NCBI GenBank assembly: GCA_963580455.1
Contig: OY756972.1
Coordinates: forward strand, 5,471,001 to 5,535,000
DNA from: Euonymus europaeus
Lineage: Eukaryota > Streptophyta > Magnoliopsida > Celastrales > Celastraceae
Direction of reading: 5' to 3'
Length of the DNA stretch: 64,000 bases
The notes below the pieces were generated by a model. It was not told the DNA's origin. It did no database searches and saw only the letters and a program-made list of their open reading frames with translations. Position numbers and translations under genes: made by a program. Of the stretch, positions 1-13,055 are shown piece after piece; position 1 is the stretch's first letter, and each line of letters starts with the position of its first letter.

Positions 1-1576
1 TCAAATCCAGTTATCACTTTTCCCTTATTTTCTATCCCCAACAAAAAATATGTTCACTTTTCCCTTAATTTCTATCCAGCTACAGCCTAGGTTCTTTTTC
101 ACCGAGCAAGAAGATCCACCATGCAAGCATAATGCTCCAACATTCGTGTTATTTTAAATTCATTTCTCGTAAGATTAAAGAATCTTCATCCTTCATCAAG
201 TAATTCGAAATGACTACGTACAAGTATGCAATATGGAAATTACTTTGCCACATCACTTTTAAAGAAATAGTATATGTAAGCATTTATTGATATGGAAGTC
301 ACGTAAGCATGTTTTGAACAGGCCCCTTAATTGTTACTGTACAAATTCTGTCTGGATGACGATATTGTCTTACTTTTACAATTTAAATGACGACTTTGTA
401 ATAAAAAATAGTATGGCGACAAAATAATGTTAATTCACTGTATTATGCCTTACCATCTTCAAAAACACTTGAGAAAGAGTAGATGATCTAAATATCCAAG
501 TTTGTATAATTGTGTGGTGGATAAGATTCAACATTGAGTGTAGAAAGCAAGAGCGAAGTCAAGACATAATTTGTGTTGGGAATATTTATATGACACGGAG
601 ATAATTAATAGTATACTTACTAAATATTTAATTAAATTGACTTTAGAAAAATAAAAATTAAATACTCTAAGTGATCAATTTCAATTACACTAAATTGAAA
701 ATTAAGGAGAATCTTTTTTATAATTTACATATATACATATAAAGTTATAAACTCAACTAATTTTTTTTGAGAGTGTTAATTAGTTGAGCGGCTGAGTCAT
801 TCACTTACATGAGGCGTCGCCTCTGACAGAAAGTAAGATTGGATGGGTCCCACAGATGTTTGACTGGGCGAATTAACCAAAAACCTAAGGCATATTGGCA
901 TGCATAGACAACATCATGAAAATTTGGATTCGAATTCTACATACATATATATATATATATATACACTTGCTCTCAATGGCAACTCTTATTGGCACAAGGT
1001 GGATTTGGAAGTTTTACCATGCTTTAGTGTTAATTTTCCGAATAAGACAAAAGTGCATGCTTTTAGATTTAGAAAGTTCAAAGTAAAAAGGAGTTTAATA
1101 GAGAAAGCATGGACATGGAGGAGTAAAATGGGGGCCTCAACCTTTGTGAGCCCTAGTGAGGACCACTCACTTTTTTGAGGTGGGACGCTCGTCATGATTT
1201 CTTTCATGGGTAAGGTTCCTAATTGGGTAAGGGATAAAAGATGGGATTAATGAATCATGAACTCAGTAACAAGTTTCTCTTCTCACATTACTTTGATTGA
1301 ATCACTCTATTTACTTATTTAGATGCAATATCCGTTCATGTCATAAAGAGAGATTTTAAGGTGAGAAAGATGATTGAGATTTCTTAATAACCATTCACCA
1401 TTGCCCTCCAATATCGAATCGACAGTGTAGCACCTTATGGCTTGTGTAGAGAGCAAGGAAAATTAACGATCAATGCATCAACTTGCTGGGAAGTATATAG
1501 TTAGTATTAATTTAACAGCAAGAAAGTACAAGTCTTGTCAGAATTATTGTTTTCACTTCTTTTGGTGCGCCGCTAG
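1..1576. other. AT-rich intergenic DNA, no gene seen
   Basis: No supportable gene. The reading frames near 895-1207 span an (AT)n run (about 944-962), overlap one another on both strands and resemble no family. The last 200 bases or so may be promoter and leader of the ARM/TPR gene that follows. Confidence 0.6.
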
Positions 1577-1726
1577 ATGTCATTACAAGAACTCGGTCGT
1601 CAATTACACTCATTTTCACATCCTCTCTTTATTGAATCTAAACACCAAACCCTAAATTCTAACCTCTTGAGCTCTATCCATACTCAAATCACCAAATCAC
1701 TGGAATCCTGGAATATTACAGACAAG

Positions 1727-3662
1727 ATGAATCCTATCGCTACCACAAGCTACCATAATGTCAATCATAGCTTTGTTGTAGAGCAGACATGTACAAGCCC
1801 TAATTGTTTCTTTTGCATCATGAGAGAGACAGACCCATCACCAAGAAGAGCCAAAATAGCAAACTATTTCAAGGAAATGCTGGTCCGGGAAGACCAAGAA
1901 CATGTTCTGGTGCTGAGTGGTCTGTGGAACATAGCCATGACTCAACCAAATGATCCAGAGTTTCCATCTCTCGGTGTCTTTAATTTCATGGCAAGTTTGA
2001 TTCACAAAGGCGTCACTGATAAAATTTGGCTTCTTAGGGACCAAAACATATATGTTCCTTATTATGCTGCACATGTCATTGGTTCTTACACCATGAACAA
2101 GGTTGAGTTTGCTGGAAAGGCTGTGGAATCAGGTGTTATACCTCCACTAATTGAGCTTTTGAAAGGAAAGATCAGCTGGGTTGAACAAAGAGTCGCGGTT
2201 CGAGCTCTCGGTCACCTCGCAAGCTATGAAGAAACATTTGAAGCATTAGCTTTGTATGAGGAAGAGGTAGTTAAATTATCTATCCAAATGGCCTCTACTT
2301 GCCTTGAATTGATATATGATAGCTTTGTGGGTGTGAAAGAGAGAAATGAGAGGTTGAAGTATCATTGTGACTTGCTCACTAGAGGTGTTGGAGGATTAGA
2401 TATGGAGAACAGAAAGGCTGAAGAATGGGGTAGTCAACTTCAATGTTGGTCTCTCTATCTTTTAAATTGCTTTGCCAGCAAAGGAAGATCCCTAAAACTC
2501 ATTTGTAAGCATGAATTTTTAAGAGATTTGTGTGGAATGTGGGGTAGATTGGTGAATCACACATCTCCTGCTGGGGTTGGACTAGTCAGACTTTTGTGTT
2601 ACAATAAATATGGAAGAAAAAACATAGCAGAGATCAAGGAAGTTATAGTGAATCTATGCAATCTCTCAAGATCATCAGACAATTGGCAGTACATTGGAAT
2701 TGATTGTCTTCTATTACTTCTCAAAGATCATGACACAAGGTCAAAAGTCATTGGAGTAGCTACTTTGTCTCTTGTTGATTTGGTTGAAACTATAAATCTT
2801 GGAGATAGATCAAACCTAGGTGAAGCAATCACAAGAGCACTTCTTTTGGACTACAAACAAAGAAAATTGAAATATAATACTAATATTGATGTCCAAAAAG
2901 CACTAGAGCAAGTTTGGGAGTTGAAGGTAGAGAGGAGAAAAAGAGAGAGGATGATGTGTGAAGAAACAGTTGAAGAAAAAAGGGTTTTAGTGGGTTTGAT
3001 TAAACAACAAGGAAACCACATGTTTTGGTCAGGAGATGTGGAAGGAGCATTGATGAAGTATAGTGAAGCATTGGATTTGTGCCCACTAAGGTTGAGAAAA
3101 GAAAGGATGGTGCTTTATAGCAATAAAGCTCAGTGTCATTTGCTGCTTGGAGACCCAGATGGTGCTATTAGTGACTCAACTAGAGCTCTCTGTCTTTCAA
3201 ACCCAACAAATTCTCATAGCAAAAGCCTTTGGAGGAGATCACAAGCTTATGACATGAAAGGTTTAGCCAAGGAGAGTTTGATGGATTGCATTATGTTCAT
3301 TGATGGCTGCAACAAGATTCCTCATTATGCTGCTCGGATGATCAGCAAGCAAATGGATGCCACATGGGTTTTTCGAACTGCTCGGTCCAAATCAATGGAA
3401 ATTAATCAAGTGAGAAGAGTACTAAAAGAATCAGACGGCGGTGACTGTCAGAACAGCAATGATGAAATGATGAAGAATATGATGGAGAAGAAAAGTTTCA
3501 TATATGGTGAGTAGTTAAAGTTCAAATGCATGGGTTTGTTTTTCTTTCTTTAATTAAAACTAACATTGGCTTGCCACAAACTACAAAACTTTTTTAGGTT
3601 TGTCCACAATTATTGATGAGGCTTTGATTGGGGAAGATCAAGGAGCAAGAAAGCCAGTCTAA
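1727..3662 (+). CDS. ARM-repeat / TPR protein, plant family of unknown function
   Basis: Two exons, 1727-3506 and 3598-3662, joined by a 91-base GT-AG intron in phase 1, give a protein of 614 residues. The N-terminus has a cysteine cluster (CTSPNCFFC). Armadillo-like helices begin near residue 135 (VIPPLIELLKGK) and continue to about 330. A TPR segment at about 420-525 (GNHMFWSGDVEGALMKYSEA and two following helical pairs) suggests a protein-docking role. An upstream in-frame ATG at 1577 would add 50 residues, but they have the composition of a leader and are followed by the conserved-looking MNPIATT start, so 1727 is preferred. Without the intron the frame would stop at 3514. Plant homologues are usually annotated only as ARM-repeat superfamily; partners and location cannot be read from sequence. 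Confidence 0.85.
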
Positions 3663-4800
3663 GCCTAATTGTTTATTATGTTCAAATAGTTTTAGGGTAA
3701 TCTATGCATGATTGATTTTGATATATATATATATATATAGGAAAATGGGTTGCTGATGGTTTTTTCAGGTCACATGGAAGCAACTGATTTTCAGTGAGCT
3801 TGCAGGCACTTGTGGGGGGAATGTTGTTTAGGAGTACTTAGGACCACTTGAGCATAATGAAAGATGAAGAACAATATAAACTAAGTCAAGCTGGGGGGAA
3901 AAAAGAAAAGAAAAGTTGTACCTTCCATTCACTTGGCTTATGATGGTGGTCCATAGCTCTTTCCTTTTGTCTTAATTTGATTTCCAAAAAAAACGGCAGT
4001 TTTTTAAAGCAAGTATTATTAGCAAACAAAATTAAGCATATATATGTACTTTCTTAGCCCCCCACCATTCAATTTCAAACTCTCTAAGACCCATTGAAAT
4101 TACTATCCACCAATGCTTGGATGGACCACAAGATTTGGCTTTTTAATGGCAACAACTGTGATTTCAGGATCCCATTCTAAAACAAAATGGCTTTTGCTAT
4201 GCGGAATTTATAGCTAGAAGAAAGCTAGCCTACAGGTAGGGTTTCATTTGGTAAGTGGCAATTTGTCTCCTGAAATGAATGTGAGATGGGAGGGATGACA
4301 ATTATTGTAGTTAAAATTGGCTACAATTTCTTTCAAAAATCATGTTAAATCATGGTTTTTTTAAATTGATAAAACTCGAATTCAATTAGTATGTTAATTA
4401 AGATCGCAAATTGTTTCTCTCTCTAACCGTTTATGTTTTGTTATCTCCTTGTTTTTCTTACACCCAAATTGACTAATTATGTTTAAACTCAATTAATTCA
4501 TCTTACACACCCCAAATTGACTAATTACGTTCAAATTTAACAATTTACATATTTATAGTAAGTCAAAATTCCCAAGACTTGGATGGTATGGGCTTGCTTC
4601 AGTTGGCAACCATATTTGCTTGGGCTTGAACTTTCTTCACTAGTCAAATTACTTGGGCCTCTTTTCTTGGGCTTTCAAATCTCCTTTTTGCTGGACAACA
4701 AAGATGGAAAAAGGCTTATAGCTACACCTTCACAATCCTTACAATAAATCCACAAGAACAGACAAATAGAACACCTAAATCCATTCAGGCACTCAGGGAA
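3663..4800. other. Intergenic, downstream of the ARM/TPR gene
   Basis: Contains the likely 3' UTR of the upstream gene, an (AT)n run at about 3720-3740 and unremarkable AT-rich DNA. No gene seen. Confidence 0.5.
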
Positions 4801-4807
4801 CGATCTT

Positions 4808-5830
4808 GTGAGCTTTCATCTTATCAATCCAGGAGATGAAGGAATTCTTAGAGTTCCTGAATCACTCTTCCATCTCGAACTGCTCTCTGCCAGTACCTTC
4901 CAAAAAATGCTTCCACTTGAATACAATCTCATTGTGGATATCAAACGGATTAATGATATTTTTTCGTTCAAAGAGTTGACATGTTTTAACTCCGTCACCA
5001 ACGATCTAAGTGTTTCAATTCAGGATTTCGAATATGTTTCAAAACTAATCATCAAACAAATTTTCTCTTATTCGGTCAACCTTCATGCTGATGTGGCAAT
5101 ACTGTAAAAATCCACGAAGATAAATAAATGATGTGACATTAAAATAGACATGCTTGATATTACAATTTTGAAAAATGGGGAAAAAATCACAAACCCTAAA
5201 ATCTTTCTATGTCTTCACTCTCGGCCAAACCCTACCACCACTGCCAAGTACTCCTCTAGAGTCCATATCAACTCAGCAATAGCAGATCCACCTGAAAAGA
5301 CAAAAATTATGCCAAACATTTGCATAGAAACCAGACAAAACAAAGAAACCAATGTACGGGCAAGATCGTAGGGAACCAGTCCTTCAAATTGCCCTATGAA
5401 GCTTCCAGGTATCATTGATCGAACCATTGCGCTGTCATCGAACATCACGGGCCTCCGGTATACATCGTCGAACATGAGGGAATAGAGATAGGTAAGCTCT
5501 CTCTCAATAACACTCATGGGCACCCATGACAGTGGCACCTACAGGCACATGAAGAGGAATTGGGCCATTGCCCATGTGAATCCTTACGCCACATCAATTG
5601 AATGGTGCCCTCCCACAAATTTTCCAGGAGGGTTCCAGTGAACCATTGGTCAATCCGCCTCCATCCTAGTGGTCGAAGGACGGAAAAGAAACATCGCCAC
5701 TCACATCGACGTTGTGTTCCGCCATTGGGTGAGAGGAAGCAATGATCGAGTCAATCCCACAATAATTTGCCCCAAGCGTTGCCTTATTTTGGATGAAGGA
5801 ATGGAGACAAAGTAGATCTTAGAGGGATTA
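4808..5830. other. Unassigned GC-richer block, possible decayed gene
   Basis: This stretch is richer in GC than its flanks and has short open frames on both strands, the longest on the minus strand at 5215-5538 (107 codons, with a hydrophobic stretch). Minus-strand translation further upstream (5540-5820) is broken by stops. I do not recognise the family. It could be a gene relic or part of an old repeat. Confidence 0.25.
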
Positions 5831-8199
5831 GCTTTTTGGATTTATTTTTTAGATGGCATCAATTGTTATGTCATTCAATAAAAATATAATTTTTATATCA
5901 CATCAACATTTTTACATGCCATTTTCGCTTTTTATTTTTATTTTTTTAAGCATATAAAATAATAATGTAATAAGTAATAAAAAAATTCTCGAAAATGACA
6001 CAATGACACTGACATATTATTAGTAAAATGTAAAATGGATAAAACACATATTTCATTCTCATTCCCAAAATAATTTTTATTCATATCAAATATAAGAATC
6101 AAAATTTCATTCTCATCGTCATTCTCATTCCAACTCAAACCATTCTACAAATCAAACAACGATAACTTCGTTCTTTGCGTACGAATCCACCACCTCCCAT
6201 ATTTGATGTTGTGCTATCAAATATGCATCCGACATATAAAAGAACACTCCCTCGTAGCTTTGCTTCTTGGGAACTTCGACAAAACTCTCTCGTGCTTGCA
6301 AATCACGGAGTAAAAGGAAATGGCGTTTTGATTATATTCATTAGACTGTACGGAGAGAAGCCAAAAATCATATGAGGTCAATTCATTGTCGAGGTCAAAT
6401 TGTTCATTTTAGCCACCCCTATACTAGTATGTCCTTTTAGGTATGGTAGAAACTGGGTCCATCTAATTGGGTCAAATCCACTGAGTAATCGAGTCAAAAT
6501 TTGAGTGGCAGCAATTTTGCCCCAACTTTTTTAAAAAAAATGGGTTTTTAAAACTCAAAAATAAAATCGAAAAGTCTTGTTTTCGCCTATTCTTAGAAAA
6601 ACACATAGAATTGAATCAAAAAATTATAGAAACGTGTTTCACTTATGCATGGAATTTCTGTAATTAACTCAAACCTAATTTCTTTTATGGTCTCACAAGT
6701 TCATTCGCAGCCTTTCGTTGCAACTCGCTAATCTCCCCCCTCGTAGCCCCTCAGATCGCACCACACTGTGCTTCTTTACCATTGCAAATTGGTCTCGCCG
6801 ATCTTCATCCACAAATTCCATATGATGCATTTCTCCTCCTCGAACACGAATCCAATCAAGGTATTGCATCTTTCTAATCACATATTTTGACCCTATGAAA
6901 AAAAAAAAAAACCTAAGGGGCTTCTTGTTTTGCTTTTGTGTTTGCTCTTTTGGAAATAGGTTTTACTAGCTTTTGGTGTTTTGTTGCGTTAGAGATGCTC
7001 AGATTTCATGTATTCTCAGATTTCATGTATTAATCAGTTGGCATAAGGCTTGGAGTTAATGTCTGAGCTGGATGAGTATTTTTCGTGTCCTAAACACTGT
7101 GATATTACTATATTGAAATTAGTGAGATTTTTGCTAGGGAGTAGGGATTTTTCTGTATAATTATTACCATCAGCATTGGATGCAACTGTGGCCTTGATTT
7201 TGTCTTCTCCTTCAGCTCCATTCAGGGCCTTTTGAATGTTCTATAATGTTGGGAATGTTGTTTTAAAGTACGAACCATTGTAACTTGTCAGGAATGGCTC
7301 GTTTCCAACTGCTACATATCTGTAGAAATAATCACATTTCTAATTGGTTAAACCAATTGTCAACCAAAACATGAATTTTTCCTTCAATAGGTGCCTGATA
7401 TCGACATTATAATCATGTGACCCCCAAAAGTCTAAAAAACATCCTGGTAAAGTATAAATAGCAATATATTTGACAAGCTTATTTCAATCTCAATGTGATA
7501 TTTGAAAACTTTTCTATTAGGAACAACTTGAACTGCACTCATATTTGGTACCATATTCTAGTAATTCCATTACTTGTTTTTATTGCTTTGTGCTCTGGAC
7601 CTTACCTTCCCATCCCTGCTTTGTACTCCTCTTCAACCTAGACTGTTTGTGAGCCTTCATAGGTTAATCAAATATAGTACATCCAAGATTACTCAGAATA
7701 AACTATTTAGGGAACTCTGTAATGGAAAAACTGGTTGTTGACGTTATGGTCAAACAAGCAATCAGAAGAAACATGAAGGATGGTGTATTCCATAATAGAT
7801 ATTCTTGAGGATGCCCGATGACATGAGGGAAGCTTGACTTCTGAGTCTCTAGGGTCTGCACCCTCTTTGGTGGGTCTCTTGTGATATGTATTAAGGAGTC
7901 ATAATTGAATTATTATGATATGTGATTTCATTATTTAAAAACCTATGATATGTTTTCTTATGTTAAATAATTGTAAAGTTTAGAGGTTATGGTGTTTGTA
8001 TTAGTACTTTGACTGTGTTTTATTTGACACTAATATATGTTGAGAGTGTATTTGAGCTATGTAACTGTATTTATACAACTCCTATCTCGATTATATGTAT
8101 TCAGTATGCAGAAATAAGTATTATGATAATGCAAATAGAATCTCTGCCAAAAGGGGAATCATATTTGTCAAAGTTGCAGTTTTTAATCATTATTTGTCC
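5831..8199. other. Gene-poor AT-rich DNA
   Basis: No convincing gene. A GC-richer patch at about 6690-6880 ends in a plausible splice donor (AAG|GTATTG near 6860) and could be the first exon of an unseen or decayed transcript, but no partner exon was recognised. Confidence 0.3.
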
Positions 8200-8296
8200 A
8201 GTGATGCTCGAGCGATCTCATATGCTCGAGCGTGACATCAGTGAAAAACTTCCTGGTCTATAATGACATTTTTAGCACGCTAGAGCGTGCATCACT
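8200..8296. repeat. Imperfect inverted repeat with CTCGAGCG motifs
   Basis: The block begins GTGATGCTCGAGCG and ends in a near reverse complement (CGCTAGAGCGTGCATCAC). CTCGAGCG also occurs twice about 20 bases apart in the left arm. It may be a fold-back remnant of a transposon. Confidence 0.5.
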
Positions 8297-9516
8297 TGAG
8301 GCATACTTCCTGAAATTCAATATCAATAAATCTCATAGAAAATGTAATCATCCCATCCATTTATAGTCGAAAACATATGAAAATCAAAGCACCAAAGTGA
8401 GTATAAAATGAATAGATCAATATATGGTCGATTTACTCGTCCTACTTGCAGTGTCTAAGCAAAGATATTTACAACGTTTAAATAGTATTTTGATGCATAA
8501 GTCAGCATTATTTGATTGTGATTATGTTTTAGAACTATTGAACGACCATACGAGGGTATTGGGATTGGCAAAAAGCTCTACGAGTCCAAAGACCCGACCA
8601 GAAATTTGGGTCCCACTCAAATTGCGCTGCTCCATATCCTATTCGGCCCGAATTATTATGTAATTTATATATATTTAGCGAGCAACCCCATCCCGATATC
8701 CTGGATTGAATTTTCAATCTGGGATACGCTTCATTGTCATTCGATTGTCTAGTCAACTATTTTAATAATTTATATAATATTTTAATAGTTAATTTAATTA
8801 GTAAATATCTCATTTTACTGTCTCTCCTTCTACGCTCTCTACTCCCTCATCTACTTTCGAGGACAACTTTCGGTCTAGATCTCGTGACCCAAATTGTCCT
8901 TTGTTCAGTTGAATCGCGACCTGACCTTGCTCCACATTTCCATTCCAGACTCGATCTTCGATGTTGTGACCCAGCTCCATCTACTCTGTCGTCCGCGATA
9001 AGTTGTGTGAGAGAAGATAAGGATGGTCGTTTCAGTGAGAGAAGGTCGATGCAAATGAAAAGAACAGGGTAACTCGAAATTCTTATTAGGGTATGTTCTA
9101 ATTCTATCACTAATCTTTTATTTTGTTAAAATTTTTTAGCAAGAATAATTTTTGGTTCTTCTTGTCTATTTGACTCATAGGTTAACTGTATCTTCAGCTT
9201 AGTAGGGTGGGTTTCAATGCCTGTATGTTTTTTTAAAATAATGGAATTCAAGTCCTTGAATCCAATGTTGTTCTTTTGCAACAGGGCCTATGCCAACCAA
9301 AATATAAGAAGGGAAAGGAGGGTCTGCCCTACTTATGTTGCACACAACAAGTGAAGAAAATGGGGGAGCTCATTAATCTTGCTGTGTAATTCATGACATC
9401 TCAGATGTGGTAGAGTATATGCTTGATCATGCCCCTCCGATGTGGAGCATGAGGAGTTGGGAGTATCTTTCGTTACATTTTTGTATATTGAGTTTGATTC
9501 AAATCCCGTTAGGAGG

Positions 9517-10064
9517 TGTTGTTATGATATTGAGTTTTCATGTCGTATTTGATGGGTTCATACTCATACAAGTCAAATAAGACAGCAGCCGACCACCATG
9601 TCTAGAAGCAGCAGCCACCAAGTCCACCATTCACCAACCCACCAGCCACCATTCACCAACCCACCAGCCACCATGCACCAACCCACTAGCCGCCTAAGTG
9701 TTCTTTGTCAAAGTTGTACATGTAAGGTGTTGAATGCTTGTTTGTCTTGTTAGGGGCATTGTACCTCTATATAAGGAGATAAAGAGGTATGTGGAGAGGT
9801 GTGGATGAGAAAAAGAAAAGAGAGAAAAATACAGAGTGTATTTGTAGAGAGAGAATATGAACACATAGTGTTCGGGTGAGTTGAGTCGGAGTTCTGAGTG
9901 AGTGATTACCTCCTCCTCCTTCTCCTGTTGTAATATCTCTTGAAATAGTAGAGTGTTTTCCTCTCCCGTGGACGTAGGTCGTTAGTGACCGAACCACGTA
10001 TATCTCGGTGTTCATTGTTTTTCGGTTTCGTTTTTCCGCATACACTGACCTTATATCCTCAACA
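9517..10064 (+). mobile_element. Solo LTR-like segment, Ty1-copia type
   Basis: The 548-base segment begins TGTTG and ends CAACA, the usual inverted LTR termini. It has a TATA-like box (CTATATAAGG near 9768), a purine-rich stretch and a 3' part (CCCGTGGACGTAGGTC, then CGAACCACGTATATC) typical of plant copia LTRs. No primer-binding site follows and no internal retroelement genes are present, hence a solo LTR. Matching 5-bp target duplications were not found, so the ends are provisional. Confidence 0.5.
9624..9689. repeat. 22-bp tandem repeat, three copies
   Basis: Three 22-base units of the form CCACCATTCACCAACCCACCAG stand in a row, the third with three substitutions. They lie inside the LTR-like segment. 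Confidence 0.8.
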
Positions 10065-11001
10065 GTATTCATCTGGAGTTTGGAATTCAATACATAACGC
10101 TGCAGATTCATCTGCATTTTTCTTGCATAATGCAGTCATATGTAGATACTTTTATGTAGTCAACCATTAATATCACATATAAAATAGACAAGAGAAGCTC
10201 TTACTCATCTATATTGTGCAGATATGTCAACAACAAATCTCATAAAAACATGACCAAAAGGTCCAGAATATTAAGACTAATATTAGCCTTAAACATTTTG
10301 TCATTTCCAGCACATCCAATGCCCTGCAAAAACAAGTTCAAAACAAATGTGATTCAAGCCATTGCAACCCCAGCAACAGAAGAAGCAATAGTTTGGTCCA
10401 ACTACTTCGCGATTCCCACTATCCCTGCCATGGACTAAAAAATTAAAAAAATCCAAATTTCACCAAATTCTATTTGAAAGAAAGCATGCACACAAAGTAT
10501 AAGCACATAATGGTATTTATTTTTTACTAAAAATGATTATGTACAACTAAGAACAATTGTAATTATAATCCTAATTAAAACTACGAAAATCCTCTTTAGT
10601 GACTCCTTTTGGACCATGAATGCACTAATAAAGTCCATTTTTGACCATATGGTCACTCCCAAATCAAGACATGGATATCAACTACAAATGGAATTGGGGA
10701 AACCTCTGCAAAATAAATAAACTTATCTCTGCAAGAGAGAAAGGAGACTGAAATAGTAGGTGGATCTAGAATGGAGATCGAAGATAGAGTTGCGAGATCA
10801 GCAAATCTAGTTGCGCGATCGAAGGAGGAGAGAGCTCAGGAGGAGAGAGAGAGAGAGAGTAAAATGAGATATTTACTAATTAAATTAAATACTAAAATAT
10901 TATATAAATTATTAAATTAGTTTACTAGCCATTTAATCCAATAGCAATGAGGGTATCCAGGATTGAAAATTCAATCCGGGATACCAGGATGAAGTCCCAT
11001 G

Positions 11002-11002
<1 letters not shown>

Positions 11003-11042
<40 letters not shown>
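11003..11042. repeat. (TA)n microsatellite
   Basis: About 20 uninterrupted TA units at the right edge of the inverted-repeat element. Confidence 0.9.
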
Positions 11043-11046
<4 letters not shown>

Positions 11047-11159
11047 CACATATTTAATGATATTTTGATCGATATTGTAGGGACTTAAACCTATAACTTG
11101 TTCCAAGATTTAAAGAGTATCAGAGTGGCTATCACTAAGCCAATAACTCCTTTAGAAAG

Positions 11160-11268
11160 GGGTTACCCGTCCCTGTCAGGTTCGGGCATTCCCTGAACTT
11201 GAAAATTTGGGGATGAGGAAGGGGATGGGAAGGGCATACCCACCCCCGCCCCATTGCCATCCCTAGAG
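11160..11268. mobile_element. hAT-like GC-rich terminus (fragment)
   Basis: The stretch ends CCCCGCCCCATTGCCATCCCTA. Its complement, TAGGGATGGCAATGGGGCGG, is a familiar end of plant hAT-type elements and resembles the ends of the complete hAT element at 47983-48658. Only one end was found. Confidence 0.4.
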
Positions 11269-11370
11269 GGTATGCTATGAACTATTTAGCTTGGATAAGG
11301 TTATGACTGCTGGGTCATTTTTTATGATTCTAGAAATATGTATTTAGAGGAAAAGGTCGCTGCAAATCCA

Positions 11371-12180
11371 CTGTATGAAGACTATATGACAACACTTTCA
11401 CCAGACTTTGAAAGTAGTTTGTCAATATGGGAATAAATTAATGATATAAGGATCAACGGAACTCCTTGAAAAATACAAACAAAATCGAAAGTATTATCCA
11501 TGATTTGAGGTATAAGTGAAACAATCATTGTTATAATTTTTAATTTTAAGGTGATCCCACATTCATTTTGATGCATGTGTTTTTCTAACCAGAGATTTAT
11601 TGGTGAGATCGATGGGACACACATTAACGCATGTGCTCTTGCGTAGAAATTAATGGCTCATAAAAGAAGAAAATCTACTATAACTCAGAATGTTATGTGT
11701 GTATGCGATTTCAATATGATGTTTATTGTTCATGTACATAGGATAAGAGGGCATTACGAATGATCCAAGGTCTTCTAAGATGCAATATCAAGGTCAGAAA
11801 ATGATTTTTCACATCTCGTTGGAAGTATGAAAATCGACTCTTTTATACTTATATGATTGTAAGTAGATCGATGCAAAATTTTTTTATACAGATTAATATT
11901 ATCTTGTTGATGTTGAATATCCACGCACTGCGAGCTTCTTATTGCCGCATAAAAAAGGTTGATATCACATTCAAGACTACCAATGTTAAGGTAGAAGACC
12001 TTTTGCTCGCACTAAATTATAGGCACTCCTCGATGTGAATGGTAATTGAAAGATGTTTTCGAGTTCTAAAGACTCGATTTTCAATTTTGAAATTGATGTC
12101 TCCCTATAAGCCAACTCGACAAAAACTTATAGTAGTCGCATGTTGTGTGATTCATAATACACAACAATAGATTCTTTTCC
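11371..12180 (+). pseudogene. Decayed PIF/Harbinger transposase
   Basis: Conceptual translation in shifting frames gives recognisable DDE_4 (HARBI1-like) blocks: IGEIDGTHINACAL near 11600 (first catalytic Asp region), then HKRRKSTITQNVMCVCDFNM, then LVDVEYPRTASFLLPHKKG-like sequence near 11900, and finally MFRVLKTRFSIL and VVACCVIHNTQ near 12050-12170. Several stops and frameshifts interrupt it, so no protein is made. PIF/Harbinger elements duplicate TWA targets, but no termini were located. It lies just right of the inverted-repeat element and a hAT fragment, in a local nest of dead transposons. Confidence 0.75.
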
Positions 12181-13055
12181 ATACAAGGGAGAATATGGAT
12201 CGTGCCGATATGCAACCTTCAACTTCAACGACATCAATCGAGGCAAGTTTAAGCAATGTTAATAATGTAGATTTCAATGATCAAGGAATAGTTGCAATGT
12301 CTCAATATCCTGAAACTATAGCTAATTTGATATGGTTGGATCATTGTAATAATGCACACGATTAAAGTATTTTAATGTACCACATTTAGTGTTAAGACTG
12401 AATTTTGTGCTCATCTAATATGATTGTATCATAATATAAATTTTGTTCTTAGACAAATAATTCATCCAAACAAATTTTCTATTATTTATTTTTCAAAAGC
12501 ATACACCAAATAAATTTTCTATTTTAGAAAACAATTTTCAAATTACACAAATGAAATTAATTTTTATTCTTAAAAAATCTTTTTGAAAACTAAACCATAT
12601 TTATTTTTAAAAACTAAAAAAAAAACAATTTTCAAACAGATCCGTACATATTTTTGAATTTTTTAAAAAATTGTCTAGTCGAATGCTTACATGTCATGCC
12701 ACATGTACCATCGAAGATTGTGTATAAAAATATACGATTAACAATTTCCAATAAAAAGGGAAAGAATAATAGAAGCATATGGGCTTATAAACTTTTGGCT
12801 AATCTGGGCTGCAGGCCTTTTTGTTTATTCCCCCGGAAACTGGTTTAGGCCCAAACAATCAAGAATATTTTCGAGTTTTAGATTTATTTTACGGACTTTT
12901 CTTTTTGGGTGAAAATTATTGCAACTAAGGGAGAAGGAGAGAGAAATAAGCCCTGATTCTTTCTTGCTGTTGATGACAAAAGATTAACGATTGGAGGTGG
13001 AAATCGAAGATTCACTTTCTTCAGTCATATCGCGCTAAATTTTTCGGTGCTAGAA
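12181..13055. other. AT-rich spacer and TGD5-like promoter/leader
   Basis: 12181-12370 probably belongs to the transposase relic (a C-terminal-like stretch rich in Asn and Ser). The last 150 bases or so before 13056 are GC-richer and likely the 5' leader of the glycine-rich gene. No other gene seen. Confidence 0.4.

Larger units (their letters stand above)
8680..11003. mobile_element. Terminal-inverted-repeat DNA element (about 2.3 kb, superfamily unresolved)
   Basis: The sequence from about 8680 to 8860 reappears in reverse complement at about 10830-11003, with long near-identical runs such as GGATTGAATTTTCAATC and TTTAATTAGTAAATATCTCA. Weaker similarity runs inward to about 9000 and 10740. 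Both ends abut TA-rich sequence, the right one a long (TA)n array, so no target duplication can be assigned. Arms longer than 150 bases suggest a Mutator-like or related non-autonomous element. There is no transposase. The interior holds an LTR-like segment (9517-10064) and, on the minus strand at about 10214-10438, a short broken coding-like stretch that could be captured host DNA. Confidence 0.7.

Noticed and set aside
895..1207. Three overlapping short open frames on both strands
   Set aside because: They span a TA microsatellite, overlap each other and have no family features or splice context.
1577..1726. Upstream in-frame ATG of the ARM/TPR gene as start
   Set aside because: The added 50 residues have leader-like composition; the sequence from 1727 fits the expected start of the family.
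9507..10068. Target-site duplication for the solo LTR
   Set aside because: The bases flanking the proposed TGTTG and CAACA ends do not match; other end choices gave no better pair.
9767..10117. 116-codon minus-strand frame
   Set aside because: It is antisense to the LTR-like segment and reflects its purine-rich composition.
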